From Ruminococcus flavefaciens (GTDB lineage: Bacteria > Bacillota > Clostridia > Oscillospirales > Ruminococcaceae): 64,000 nt of DNA. Where the stretch lies: contig NZ_FNWV01000002.1 in the NCBI RefSeq assembly GCF_900108555.1, positions 299,389 through 363,388 of the forward strand, in the 5' to 3' direction. Positions 50,103 to 59,102 of this stretch are shown here, in pieces. Position 1 is the first letter of the stretch. The number at the start of each line of letters is the position of its first letter. Below the pieces are notes generated by a model. The model did no database searches and was not told the DNA's origin. It saw only the letters and a program-made list of their open reading frames with translations. The position numbers and the translations under genes were made by a program.

Positions 50103-50537
50103 TTATTCCTTTCCTTCCTCGGTCACTGTCTCGGCTTCCACCTCAACAGGTTCAAGCTCCTTTGCAGGCTTTGCAAGCGGAACTTCGCCTGCAAGCTTTG
50201 GAGTAAGTCCGAGACGTACTGCTTTCTTTTTCTTCTTGCGCTGACGGAATATGCTCAGGAAGTCCTCGGGGTGTAGTACCATAAGCGTAAGGAGCATTAT
50301 GAGCAGAGCTCCCAGCATCTTAGGCTTTTCATCGTCCCCCGTAACAAGTGCGATAATAAACACGACTATCGCAGTCACGCAAAGACTTGTACGGGATTTC
50401 TCACGCAGTCTTATCCTTACTGCGCGCAGTACCCTGCCTGCGTTTGTATTCTTTGGTATGAAGTATTCGGTGATGACCGTTATCAGACTTGCGGCAAGTA
50501 TCACCGCAAGCAGTACGATAATGATATAGTTTATCAT
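50103..50537 (-). CDS. Membrane protein of unknown function in the lepA operon
   Basis: This 144-residue protein has about three transmembrane helices (1-23, 53-68 and 76-90). A basic patch RQRKKKKKAVRLGL is followed by an acidic, Pro/Glu/Val-rich tail (AKELEPVEVEAETVTEEGKE). No family is recognised. It lies 15 bp after lepA and 2 bp before the zinc-finger membrane gene. Confidence 0.72.
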   Translation of the reverse strand: MINYIIIVLLAVILAASLITVITEYFIPKNTNAGRVLRAVRIRLREKSRTSLCVTAIVVFIIALVTGDDEKPKMLGALLIMLLTLMVLHPEDFLSIFRQRKKKKKAVRLGLTPKLAGEVPLAKPAKELEPVEVEAETVTEEGKE

Positions 50538-50552
50538 AATAGCCTCCCGTTC

Positions 50553-52355
50553 TCAGCTGTCAAGCTTCAGAACGCTCATAAATGCCTCCTGCGGAACTTC
50601 TACTGTTCCCAGCTGGCGCATACGCTTCTTACCTTCCTTCTGCTTTTCGAGCAGTTTCTTCTTACGTGTGATATCACCGCCGTAGCATTTGGCAAGTACG
50701 TCCTTGCGCATTGCCTTTACTGTCTCACGGGCGATTATCTTGCCGCCGATAGCTGCCTGTATCGGTACTTCAAACATCTGACGCGGAATGTTTTCTTTAA
50801 GCTTTTCAGCTATCTTACGTGCTCTCGAATACGCCTTATCCGTATGGATAATAAAGCTGAGAGCGTCCACGATATCGCCGTTAAGGAGTATATCCAGCTT
50901 GACAAGCTTGCTGGGAACATATCCCATCATCTCATAGTCAAATGAAGCATAGCCCTTTGTACGGGATTTCAGTACGTCAAAGAAGTCGTACACTATCTCG
51001 TTCAGCGGAAGCTCGTAATGAAGCTCTACACGGGTATCGTCAAGATACTTCATGTCCTTGAATACGCCTCGTCTGTCCTGACAAAGTTCCATGATATTTC
51101 CTACGTAGTCCGACGGTGAAAGTATGCTTGCCTTTACCATAGGCTCTTCTGCCACCTGTATGACGGCAGGATCGGGGTAGTTTGTAGGATTGTCGATATA
51201 CTGCACTTCACCGTTGGTAAGTGTTACCTTGTAGATAACAGACGGTGCAGTTGTGATAAGGTCGAGGTTGTACTCGCGCTCAAGACGCTCCTGTATTATC
51301 TCCATGTGGAGAAGTCCTAAGAAGCCGCAGCGGAAACCAAATCCAAGAGCGATAGATGTCTCAGGCTCGAATGAAAGCGATGCATCGTTGAGCTGGAGCT
51401 TTTCAAGTGCTTCTCGGAGGTCGCCGTACTTTGCTCCGTCAGCAGGATAAATACCCGAGAACACCATTGGATTTACCTTGCGGTATCCCGGGAGCGGCTC
51501 GTCACAGGGGTTATCGTCATTTGTTACGGTATCGCCCACCTGTGTATCGCCGATGCTCTTGATAGATGCTGCTATATAGCCAACTTCGCCTGCTTCGAGG
51601 CTGCCGTTGTTCACAAGATTTGTAGCGTCCATGAAGCCTGCTTCAACTACATTGAAAACTGCTCCTGTAGCCATAAGGCGGATATTGTCTCCGACCTTGA
51701 CTCTGCCTTCTTTTACGCGGACGTAGATGATAACGCCCTTGTAGGAGTCGTAATAGCTGTCGAAAATAAGAGCTTTCAGCGGCTTTTCGGGATCACCCTT
51801 CGGTGCAGGGATATCAGTAACTATCCTCTCAAGGACTTCCTCGATATTTACGCCCATTTTAGCTGATATCTTAGGTGCGTCCATTGCAGGGATACCGATA
51901 ACGTTCTCAACTTCGCTGCACACTCTCTCGGGATCAGCTGAGGGCAGGTCTATCTTGTTGACTACGGGTACTACTTCAAGGTCGTGCTCGATAGCAAGAT
52001 AAGTATTTGCAAGTGTCTGTGCTTCTATGCCCTGTGATGCGTCAACTACGAGAATTGCGCCCTCACAGGCTGCAAGTGAACGTGATACCTCATAATTGAA
52101 GTCAACGTGACCGGGAGTGTCGATGAGGTTGAAAATATAGTCCTCGCCGTCCTTGGCTGTATACTTCAAACGGACTGCACGGGCTTTTATGGTGATGCCG
52201 CGCTCACGCTCGATGTCCATATTGTCGAGGAGCTGATCTTCCATGTCGCGTATGGCAACAGTCTCGGTCTTTTCGAGAATACGGTCGGCAAGTGTGGACT
52301 TGCCGTGATCTATATGTGCTATAATACAGAAATTTCTGATCTTGTCGTTAGCCAA
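50553..52355 (-). CDS. lepA: Elongation factor 4 (LepA)
   Basis: This 600-residue translational GTPase has the G1 motif [16 protein letters not shown]3 DTPGHVDF and G4 [10 protein letters not shown], plus the LepA-specific C-terminal domain (KANGD-like region [22 protein letters not shown]). EF4 acts on stalled or mis-translocated ribosomes and in ribosome assembly. The start is placed at a TTG at 52355 because AGAGG lies 7 nt upstream; a TTG at 52373 would overlap that site. It heads the lepA-membrane genes-hemW operon. Confidence 0.96.
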   Translation of the reverse strand: MANDKIRNFCIIAHIDHGKSTLADRILEKTETVAIRDMEDQLLDNMDIERERGITIKARAVRLKYTAKDGEDYIFNLIDTPGHVDFNYEVSRSLAACEGAILVVDASQGIEAQTLANTYLAIEHDLEVVPVVNKIDLPSADPERVCSEVENVIGIPAMDAPKISAKMGVNIEEVLERIVTDIPAPKGDPEKPLKALIFDSYYDSYKGVIIYVRVKEGRVKVGDNIRLMATGAVFNVVEAGFMDATNLVNNGSLEAGEVGYIAASIKSIGDTQVGDTVTNDDNPCDEPLPGYRKVNPMVFSGIYPADGAKYGDLREALEKLQLNDASLSFEPETSIALGFGFRCGFLGLLHMEIIQERLEREYNLDLITTAPSVIYKVTLTNGEVQYIDNPTNYPDPAVIQVAEEPMVKASILSPSDYVGNIMELCQDRRGVFKDMKYLDDTRVELHYELPLNEIVYDFFDVLKSRTKGYASFDYEMMGYVPSKLVKLDILLNGDIVDALSFIIHTDKAYSRARKIAEKLKENIPRQMFEVPIQAAIGGKIIARETVKAMRKDVLAKCYGGDITRKKKLLEKQKEGKKRMRQLGTVEVPQEAFMSVLKLDS

Positions 52356-52391
52356 TGTTTTACCTCTTTTCAAACATATTTACTCAGTATA

Positions 52392-52420
52392 ATTATATCA
52401 GATACAACGGTGTTTGTAAA
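52392..52420 (-). promoter_or_regulatory. Promoter of the lepA operon
   Basis: TTTACA (52415-52420) and TATAAT (52392-52397) have a 17-bp spacer on the minus strand. The left end of the repeat island begins 13 bp upstream of the -35. Confidence 0.8.
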
Positions 52421-52432
52421 GAGGTTTGTTAC

Positions 52433-52970
52433 TTTTTAGTGGTTAGTGCATAGTGATTAATGAGTATAATTGTAGGGTACGCCGCCCTCGGCGTACCGCT
52501 AATTACGATGCAAACAACGTGAACGCAGTGAAGAGGCGAGTTCCGCTCGCCCGTCAATTACGTGTAAACCTAAAATGACGGCTGTAGGGGCTGCCTTTGG
52601 CAGTCCGTAAATTACGCATATCCTAAAATAGCACACTGTAGGGGCTGCGTCCTCGACAGCCCGTCAAAATGTATAGAAGTACGAACGGGGCGATGTGGTC
52701 ATCATCCCTTGCATATTACAGCATACATAACAGTTGCGGGTTACACGGGCGAGCGGAACTCGCCCCTACAATTCTGAACATTACTTTATTGCGGAACGCC
52801 GAGGGCGGCGTTCCCTACATGTGTTCTTATGATGCTTGTAATATTCAAACGGGCGGATAATATCCGCCCCTACTTTATCGGCACACTTTAAGGCAGCCCC
52901 TACAATTCTATTCGCGGCTATCTACTCACTACTCACTAATCACTATGCACTAACAACTAACCACTAAAAG
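52433..52970. repeat. Repeat island with imperfect terminal inverted repeats, MITE-like
   Basis: The left end (52433-52464) contains AGTGGTTAGTGCATAGTGAT; the right end (52933-52970) is its inverted copy with a 7-bp insertion (ATCACTATGCACTAACAAC). Inside are at least six GTAGGG/CCCTAC-edged hairpins in both orientations, for example stems at 52476-52497, 52535-52551, 52747-52765, 52793-52814 and 52851-52869. I see no convincing gene. Target-site duplications cannot be shown from one copy. Confidence 0.75.
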
Positions 52971-53056
52971 TCCTCATACAGCAAAAAGGGCGACCAATGG
53001 CCGCCCCCATAAATTACGCATTACGAATTACGCATTACGCATTACGCATTAAACTA
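52971..53056. repeat. Degenerate hairpin plus ATTACGC tandem tract
   Basis: GGGCGACC-aat-GGCCGCCC (about 52988-53007) is followed by ATTACGCATTACGAATTACG and further copies to 53052, a tandem array of 7-8-bp units abutting the stop of the S41 protease gene. Confidence 0.8.
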
Positions 53057-54226
53057 TCACTGTCCGAGGAGAGACAAAGCTGCATCGACAGCTCTGTTTT
53101 TCTGTTCATCGTATTCCTCGAAAGTATTTTCAACTGTATAATCGGGAGTAAGACCGATACCGTCATAGCACTCGGATACAGTAGTTTTATATTTTGCAAC
53201 TGTAAGGACTACCGCGCCCTTTTTGTCGAATTCGGTAGTCTGCTGCATAACGCCCTTGCCGAATGTCCTCTCGCCGACCAGTACAGCACCGCCGAAATCA
53301 CGGAGCGAAGCTGCAAACAGTTCAGCCGCGCTTGCAGTATTATTATTCACAAGGACTACCATAGGGATATCGAGCTCGGTAGCGTCTGAGTAAACAAGAG
53401 TCTCGCTGTGACCGTCCTTGTACTCGGCTGTAGCTATAACGCCCTCGGGAAGAAGGGGATCAACGCAGTCCGAAAGAGAATCGACGATACCGCCGCCGTT
53501 ATCACGAACGTCAAAGACTATAGCCTTTGCACCGTTTGAAGTAAGGCGTTCGAGAGTATCAATGAACTGCTGAGGAGTGTTCTTCTTGAAGCTTTTTATT
53601 TTGATATAGCCTACGGTCTCGTTTAACATTTCGCCTGATACGGTTATCATTTCGATAGAGCGTCTTGTGAAGGTATAATCCTTATCGATACCGTCTCTGC
53701 GGATAGTGAGCTTTATCTCTGAACCCTCAGTACCGCGCATGGACTCAACAGACTCCTCAAAGCCTGCCGAACGAACGTCAACGCCGTCAATAAGAGTTAT
53801 GATATCGCCCACTTGCAGACCTGCATCTACGACAGGGGAGTCCTGCATTATTTCTTCTATGCGGATATAGCCGTTATCGTCCTCGCTCAGAGAAAGACCA
53901 AGACCAACGAGCTGACCTTCGTCCTCGTTCTGTTCGCTAAGGTATTCTTCTTCGGTAAGGTATTTTGAATACTTATCGTCAAGACCTGATATATAGCCTT
54001 TGAGGATACCGTCGCTCAGTTCGTTTTCGTTGATATCTCCGAGATAGTTCTCACGGACGTAAGAATCCAGCACTTGCAGCGAATTGTATTTTTTACTTTT
54101 TTCGTTTACATCGACGACCTTTTTATTGAAGCTTTGGAGTGAGAAGAAGGAAGTCAGTATGAACGTTACCGCAGAAGCTATAGCGATAAGGCTCAGTGCG
54201 AGACCGAGACTGATTTTCTTATTCAT
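53057..54226 (-). CDS. S41-family C-terminal processing protease
   Basis: This protein has about 389 residues. A transmembrane signal-anchor (LGLALSLIAIASAVTFILTS) is followed by a coiled segment, a PDZ domain (about 90-175; IEEIMQDSPVVDAGLQVGDI) and the S41 catalytic domain. NNNTASAAELFAASLRDFGG holds the nucleophile Ser and GERTFGKGVMQ the general-base Lys. Ctp proteases trim envelope proteins and often regulate peptidoglycan hydrolases. It lies directly after the M23 peptidase gene and ftsEX, which fits processing or turnover of that hydrolase. I place the start at the ATG at 54226 (MNKKISLG). Confidence 0.93.
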   Translation of the reverse strand: MNKKISLGLALSLIAIASAVTFILTSFFSLQSFNKKVVDVNEKSKKYNSLQVLDSYVRENYLGDINENELSDGILKGYISGLDDKYSKYLTEEEYLSEQNEDEGQLVGLGLSLSEDDNGYIRIEEIMQDSPVVDAGLQVGDIITLIDGVDVRSAGFEESVESMRGTEGSEIKLTIRRDGIDKDYTFTRRSIEMITVSGEMLNETVGYIKIKSFKKNTPQQFIDTLERLTSNGAKAIVFDVRDNGGGIVDSLSDCVDPLLPEGVIATAEYKDGHSETLVYSDATELDIPMVVLVNNNTASAAELFAASLRDFGGAVLVGERTFGKGVMQQTTEFDKKGAVVLTVAKYKTTVSECYDGIGLTPDYTVENTFEEYDEQKNRAVDAALSLLGQ

Positions 54227-54245
54227 ATTATCATCGCTTTCTGAC

Positions 54246-54278
54246 AAAAATTCGGGCAGTTGAGTAAACTGCCCTTGT
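54246..54278 (-). terminator. Stem-loop between the M23 peptidase and S41 protease genes
   Basis: GGGCAGTT / AACTGCCC (54256-54277) is followed by TTTTT on the minus strand. It may reduce transcription into the S41 gene. Confidence 0.65.
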
Positions 54279-54295
54279 TTTTGATATTAACTGTT

Positions 54296-55684
54296 TTACG
54301 GACTAACGTAGCCCATAGGATCCTGAGCAACACCGTTCACACGTACTTCAAAGTGGAGGTGAGCACCTGTTGACCAGCCTGTAGAGCCGATATATCCGAT
54401 CACCTGTCCCTGTGATACGCTCTGACCTACAGATACGCAGGCAGAAGCAAGGTGACCATAGAGAGTGGAGTATGTACCGTCGTGTGAGATAACGACATAG
54501 TTGCCGTAACCGTCACCGCAGCAGTTTCCGTTCTTTGCATAATCGTGTGTACAGCTGTTGTTTACGTAAATTACTGTACCTGCCTTTGCAGCGCAAGCAG
54601 CACCGCCGTGGATACCAGCGTCACCAATATCTATACCTCTGTGGGTAGTGCCCCATCTGTAGCCGTAGCCGCTTGAGATGTAGCAGAAGCCCGGTGCAGG
54701 CCATGAGAAGCCTGATGCGGAAGGAGCGGGGATATAAGCAGGTTCGCTGTATGTAGGAGTATAAGACTGACCGCTCTGTGCAGCCTGCTGAGCTGCGGCA
54801 GCCTGAGCCTGACGAGCAGCTTCCTGTTCAGCAGCTACTCTTGCCTCATAAGCTCTCTGAGCTTCCTCAGCCTGTCTCTGTATCTCAGCCTCTATCATAG
54901 CATCGAATTCAGCGTTCATAGCAGCAAGGTCAGCCTTGTCGCTTTCGAGAGTCTGCTGTTCGAGAGTGATACGGTCAATTTCAGCCTGAGACTGTCTTGT
55001 CTTTTCATAGTAGACTTCCATCTCGGCATCTTTTTCTTCCTTACGCTTTTTCTGATCGTCCTGTTTCATAACAAGAGTAAGTCTTTCGGACTCAAGAGCC
55101 TGCTTATCCTGTTCCATTTGGTTGATCTCGTTAAGGATATCATTGATAAGCTCTTCATCGTATGAAGCGATACGGTTTACCATTTCAACACGCGAGAGCA
55201 TATCGTAAAAGCTTGATGTACCTACTACAACAGTAGCGAGGTTTTCATTGCCTGTAACGTACATAGCGCACAGACGCTCTTTGAACAGCTCTACCTTCTT
55301 GTCGATAGCTTCCTGCTGATCCACGATAGACTTATCAAGTGCATCGATATTATTCTGAGTAGTTTCGATATCTGCCTCGATGCTTGCGAGCTCTTTTGTG
55401 AGGAGCTCGATATTATTCTTGATGATCTCTATCTGGTCTTTAAGAGTATTCTGATACTGCTGTTCAGCGTTTTTGTTTCCTTCGAGTGAGTCGATCTGGG
55501 TCTGAAGATCTGCGATCTTTGCTTCGTTTGCTTTTCTTTCTTCCTGAAGTTCAGCGACTGTCTTGGCAGAAGCCTTTGTGTTGCTGCTGCCTGATATCAT
55601 AGGATATGCAGCGATAATGCCGACTGATAATGCTGAACAAGTAACAAAAGAAAGTGTTTTTTTGACAATATTTAGCTTTTTCAT
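54296..55684 (-). CDS. EnvC/CwlO-like M23 peptidase with N-terminal coiled coil
   Basis: This secreted protein has 462 residues. A signal peptide (about 1-38) is followed by long coiled-coil segments (about 40-270; LQEERKANEAKIADLQTQID, ELASIEADIETTQNNIDALD), a Gln/Ala-rich hinge and a LytM/M23 domain (about 325-462). The zinc site shows HRGIDIGD and AHLHFEVRVNG. Such coiled-coil hydrolases cut septal peptidoglycan and are activated by FtsEX; ftsX and ftsE lie directly upstream, supporting that role. AAAGGAG is 45 nt from the ATG with a 24-nt hairpin between. No better start is seen in frame. Confidence 0.92.
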   Translation of the reverse strand: MKKLNIVKKTLSFVTCSALSVGIIAAYPMISGSSNTKASAKTVAELQEERKANEAKIADLQTQIDSLEGNKNAEQQYQNTLKDQIEIIKNNIELLTKELASIEADIETTQNNIDALDKSIVDQQEAIDKKVELFKERLCAMYVTGNENLATVVVGTSSFYDMLSRVEMVNRIASYDEELINDILNEINQMEQDKQALESERLTLVMKQDDQKKRKEEKDAEMEVYYEKTRQSQAEIDRITLEQQTLESDKADLAAMNAEFDAMIEAEIQRQAEEAQRAYEARVAAEQEAARQAQAAAAQQAAQSGQSYTPTYSEPAYIPAPSASGFSWPAPGFCYISSGYGYRWGTTHRGIDIGDAGIHGGAACAAKAGTVIYVNNSCTHDYAKNGNCCGDGYGNYVVISHDGTYSTLYGHLASACVSVGQSVSQGQVIGYIGSTGWSTGAHLHFEVRVNGVAQDPMGYVSP

Positions 55685-55698
55685 AATCAAGCTGCGTA

Positions 55699-55736
55699 TC
55701 GGACTGAGAATATGCTGTCCGAATGCACACTCCTTT
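55699..55736 (-). promoter_or_regulatory. Displaced Shine-Dalgarno with intervening hairpin, M23 gene
   Basis: AAAGGAG (55730-55736) is separated from the ATG (55684) by the stem TCGGAC/GTCCGA (55699-55722). Confidence 0.45.
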
Positions 55737-55767
55737 CATAAAAAATTTTCATATTACTTCTTACAGA

Positions 55768-56679
55768 TCAAACGTCAATATGCTTTCTTGTACTTATAAC
55801 ACTTCCGAGAGCACCAATAAGTGCGCCTGCAATAAGGTAAGCAAGTACGACTATTAGTCTGATTTTGTCGAACGGGATAATGCTGTTTACACCAACGGTG
55901 TTCATTATCATACCCTGTTCTGTTATCATATCATATACCGAGCTGTAAACAGCCCATGTGATGAAATACGCGCCTGCGCCTGCGAAGAAGCCTGTTACCA
56001 TACCTTCAACGAAGAAAGGCATACGTATGAAAGCGTTCGTTGCGCCAACGTATTTCATTATCTGTATCTCCTCACGGCGGGCAAAAACGCTTGCCTTTGT
56101 GGTATTGGAGATAATGATCATAGAGATTATCGAAAGAGCGATGATGATAGCACCTGCGATAAGTGATACCATTTTTCTGAGCTCTCTCAGGAATTCAGCC
56201 ACCTGCGGTGAAGCAGATGCGCTCTGAACATTTGCAACAGCTGATATCTGAGCGGTCGTATCAGCGATAAGGTCTGTATTTTTTACAGTAACGCTGAAAC
56301 CGTCAGGCATAAAGCTTGCATCAGTGCCGATATACTCATCGAATATTTTCTGAGCATTGGGGAGATTTGCTTTCTGTCTTGAAAGACCGTCCTCCTTTGA
56401 GATAAATGTTACTTTATCAATATTTGGGATAGCCTTGATAGCTTCTTCTGCCGCTGCATTTTCCTGTTCGGTAGTACCTACCTTCATGAATACAGCAACT
56501 TCGTTCTGGCTTCCCAGACCTTTTATCATTGAGTTGAGGTTCACATAGAAGAGACCTGCTATACCAACGAGAAGAAGGGAAATGAGGAGCACACAGAATG
56601 TAGCGAAAGCCATCATCTTGTTTTTCCAGATATTTTCTACGCCCTGATTGGCAAGATATCTGATACCGCTTACTTTCAT
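55768..56679 (-). CDS. ftsX: Cell-division protein FtsX (permease-like)
   Basis: This 303-residue protein has four transmembrane helices (about 20-45, 170-200, 225-250 and 270-290) and a large extracellular loop (about 50-160; NEVAVFMKVGTTEQENAAAE, IDKVTFISKEDGLSRQKANL). That loop is the ECD that contacts the coiled-coil hydrolase. It starts inside the stop of ftsE (ATGA overlap). FtsEX transmits ATP hydrolysis across the membrane to activate peptidoglycan hydrolases, here likely the M23 protein encoded 84 bp downstream. Confidence 0.95.
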   Translation of the reverse strand: MKVSGIRYLANQGVENIWKNKMMAFATFCVLLISLLLVGIAGLFYVNLNSMIKGLGSQNEVAVFMKVGTTEQENAAAEEAIKAIPNIDKVTFISKEDGLSRQKANLPNAQKIFDEYIGTDASFMPDGFSVTVKNTDLIADTTAQISAVANVQSASASPQVAEFLRELRKMVSLIAGAIIIALSIISMIIISNTTKASVFARREEIQIMKYVGATNAFIRMPFFVEGMVTGFFAGAGAYFITWAVYSSVYDMITEQGMIMNTVGVNSIIPFDKIRLIVVLAYLIAGALIGALGSVISTRKHIDV

Positions 56680-57698
56680 TCTGCACCTCCCTTAGTTTTT
56701 TCGGTCAGTGCAGCCAGCAGAGCCTCGGGTGAGTCTGGATCATCTTTTTTGATGCTCTTGCTGAGGTCAACATCGATATTGTCCGCAAGCTTCTGCATAT
56801 CTTCTTTTTTCTCGGCGGAAGGGCCGTCAGGTACACCGCCTATAGCGGAAATGATATCATCTGCGGTCATATTCTCGATAGGAAGGTCGATAGTCTCCTC
56901 CGTATTGACCAGTTCTGCTTCATCAGCTTCCTGAGGTATATCGTTTATTCTTTCGGCTTCGCTTACGGCAGCTGCCATAGCGTCGGCAGGCATCTCTGAG
57001 CCGATATCGGCAAGGAGCTCATCGTTAGCACCTGAGATGACTTCATCGAATACGATCTCACCCTCAGTAATATTGATGATACGTCCGCCGAAGTGACGGA
57101 CAAGATCGTGCTCATGTGTTACCATGAGTATAGTAGTACCCTGATCGTTGATACCCTTGAGGAGCTCAACGATCTCGTATGAAAGCTCGGGATCGATGTT
57201 ACCTGTAGGCTCGTCTGCGATTATGAGCTGAGGATCGTTTACCAGAGCTCTTGCAATAGCCACACGCTGTTTTTCACCGCCCGAGAGTTCATCGGGGTAA
57301 GAGTTTGTTTTTGCATGGAGTCCTACAAGACTTATAACGTATGGGACTCTTTTGCGTATGTATTTGATCGGCGCGTCGATAACTCTGAGAACGAAAGCGA
57401 TGTTCTCATATACTGTCATTGACGGGATCAGTCGGAAATCCTGGAATACAAAGCCGAGAGTACGGCGGAATTCAGGTATTTTTCTTTTCTTCAGCTTGTT
57501 GAGGTTATAGCCGTTTACGGTAACAACACCGCTTGTAGCGTCTATCTCCTTGAGAAGCAGTTTTATCATAGTACTTTTGCCCGCACCTGATGAACCTACA
57601 ACGAAAGCAAAGTCGCCGTCGTTGATCTTGAGGCTGACGTTATTGAGAGCGTCAACGCCGCTTGAGTAGGTCACGGATACGTTTTTAAGTTCTACCAA
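56676..57698 (-). CDS. ftsE: Cell-division ATP-binding protein FtsE with long acidic C-terminal extension
   Basis: This ABC ATPase has 340 residues. Walker A is VGSSGAGKSTMIKLLLKE (about residue 36), the signature is LSGGEKQRVAIARALVNDP and Walker B is LIIADEPTGNIDP. After the standard domain (about 1-228) there is a C-terminal tail of about 110 residues rich in Glu, Asp and Ala (SEAERINDIPQEADEAELVN, DDIISAIGGVPDGPSAEKKE) that normal FtsE proteins lack. The start is a TTG with AGGTG 7 nt upstream. It lies between the cdaR-like gene and ftsX. Confidence 0.94.
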   Translation of the reverse strand: MVELKNVSVTYSSGVDALNNVSLKINDGDFAFVVGSSGAGKSTMIKLLLKEIDATSGVVTVNGYNLNKLKKRKIPEFRRTLGFVFQDFRLIPSMTVYENIAFVLRVIDAPIKYIRKRVPYVISLVGLHAKTNSYPDELSGGEKQRVAIARALVNDPQLIIADEPTGNIDPELSYEIVELLKGINDQGTTILMVTHEHDLVRHFGGRIINITEGEIVFDEVISGANDELLADIGSEMPADAMAAAVSEAERINDIPQEADEAELVNTEETIDLPIENMTADDIISAIGGVPDGPSAEKKEDMQKLADNIDVDLSKSIKKDDPDSPEALLAALTEKTKGGAE

Positions 57699-57766
57699 TG
57701 GGTTACACCTACCTTAATCTTTGGGACGGGGGAACGTCCATAGCTCAGACAACGGATATACCGTTA

Positions 57767-58852
57767 TCAGAACTTGACAGGATTAGCAGACAGGTACTTC
57801 TTTACCATGAGGGCGATCTTGAATATGATAGCGTGATCGAACTCACGAAGATCGAGACCTGTGAGCTTCTTGATCTTTTCGAGTCTGTAAACGAGTGTAT
57901 TTCTGTGAACGAATAATTTTCTTGAAGTCTCTGAAACGTTGAGGTTGTTCTCGAAGAACTTCTGGATAGTAAAGAGTGTTTCGTGATCGAGTGACTCGAT
58001 GCTGCCTACCTTGAATACTTCGTGGAGGAAAGTCTCACACAGAGTTGTAGGAAGATGATAGATAAGACGAGCGATACCGAGGTTGTCGTAGCTTACGATG
58101 ACCTTGTCTGTATCGAATACCTTGCCGACTTCAAGAGCCATCTGAGCTTCCTTGAATGAACGAGCAAGATCCTTAACGCCTACAACGGCAGTACCGATAC
58201 CAACGTTAACTCTTGTATAGAACTCGCTGCTGAGAGTATCAGCGATAGAACGAGCAAGCTTTTCGAGGTCCTTTGAGTCAACAGCACTCTTGAGCTCCTT
58301 GACGAGGACGATATCAGTTTCAGTGATATTGAAAACGAAGTCCTTGTTCTTGTCAGGGAAGAGGTTCTGGATAACATCATAAGCCGAGATGTCGTTAGCT
58401 GAGATTATTCTGATAAGGAATACAGCACGGCTGATCTCTGCATTGAAGTGGAGCTCTCTTGCCTTGATAACGATATCGCCGGGGAGTACATTATCGAGGA
58501 TAACGTTCTTGATGAAGTTATTTCTGTCATACTTCTCATCGTAGTACTGCTTGATATTTGAAAGTGCGATAGCGAGAATGCTTGCATACTTAGCAGCAGC
58601 ATCGTCAACACCTTCAACGAAAACCGCATAGTCAGGCTTTACTCTTGAGCCGAAAGGCTTGTATGTGAAGCCGTCGCGGATAAAGATATCGTGTGAATCG
58701 CTGAGGTCGAGTGAAACGAACTCGTTTGTAGTACCTACACGGGACAGGTCACTGCAAGCGATGATTGTTGCGGTCTCATCAACTACACCGATAGTAGCGT
58801 CGATAGAGTCGCGCATCTGATGAACTAAACCCTGAAATAATCTGTTGGACAT
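57767..58852 (-). CDS. CdaR/PucR-family transcriptional regulator
   Basis: This 361-residue protein has an N-terminal sensing region (about 1-125), a central GGDEF-like degenerate domain (about 130-270; VGIGTAVVGVKDLARSFKEA) and a C-terminal PucR helix-turn-helix (NLNVSETSRKLFVHRNTLVY with RLEKIKKLTGLDL). Family members control sugar-diacid or purine genes, but no such operon is adjacent. The gene lies 68 bp upstream of ftsE on the same strand, so it may act on the division cluster or be autoregulated at a GTTAAC repeat upstream. Confidence 0.9.
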   Translation of the reverse strand: MSNRLFQGLVHQMRDSIDATIGVVDETATIIACSDLSRVGTTNEFVSLDLSDSHDIFIRDGFTYKPFGSRVKPDYAVFVEGVDDAAAKYASILAIALSNIKQYYDEKYDRNNFIKNVILDNVLPGDIVIKARELHFNAEISRAVFLIRIISANDISAYDVIQNLFPDKNKDFVFNITETDIVLVKELKSAVDSKDLEKLARSIADTLSSEFYTRVNVGIGTAVVGVKDLARSFKEAQMALEVGKVFDTDKVIVSYDNLGIARLIYHLPTTLCETFLHEVFKVGSIESLDHETLFTIQKFFENNLNVSETSRKLFVHRNTLVYRLEKIKKLTGLDLREFDHAIIFKIALMVKKYLSANPVKF

Positions 58853-58968
58853 GATTTACATCCTTTCTCTTAATAAGATCTTTATTTTGAGCGGACCTTC
58901 AAGGAAAGTCGGGGAGGTATCAGTTCCTCAACATATTACAAATTGTAACACATTTTTGACCCGAATTT

Positions 58969-58985
58969 GTTAACAAAGTGTTAAC
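58969..58985. promoter_or_regulatory. GTTAAC repeat upstream of the cdaR-like gene, candidate operator
   Basis: GTTAACAAAGTGTTAAC consists of two palindromic GTTAAC boxes 5 bp apart within the 250-bp upstream region. The -10/-35 of the gene are not clear, so the operator assignment is tentative. Confidence 0.3.
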
Positions 58986-59102
58986 ATTCGTCTGAAGGCT
59001 CACAAACATGACTTACATATATGTTGGATTTTGTTGAACTTGCACAAGAGAATTAAATTCTTTGTAACCAAGCTGTAATTTTTACGGTTTAAAATGTAAT
59101 TT

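Noticed and set aside
52669..52860. Short open frame inside the repeat island
   Set aside because: It lies across hairpin repeats, has no ribosome-binding site and no protein-like composition.
53012..53052. CRISPR-like array
   Set aside because: The units are 7-8 bp with no spacers; no cas genes are present.
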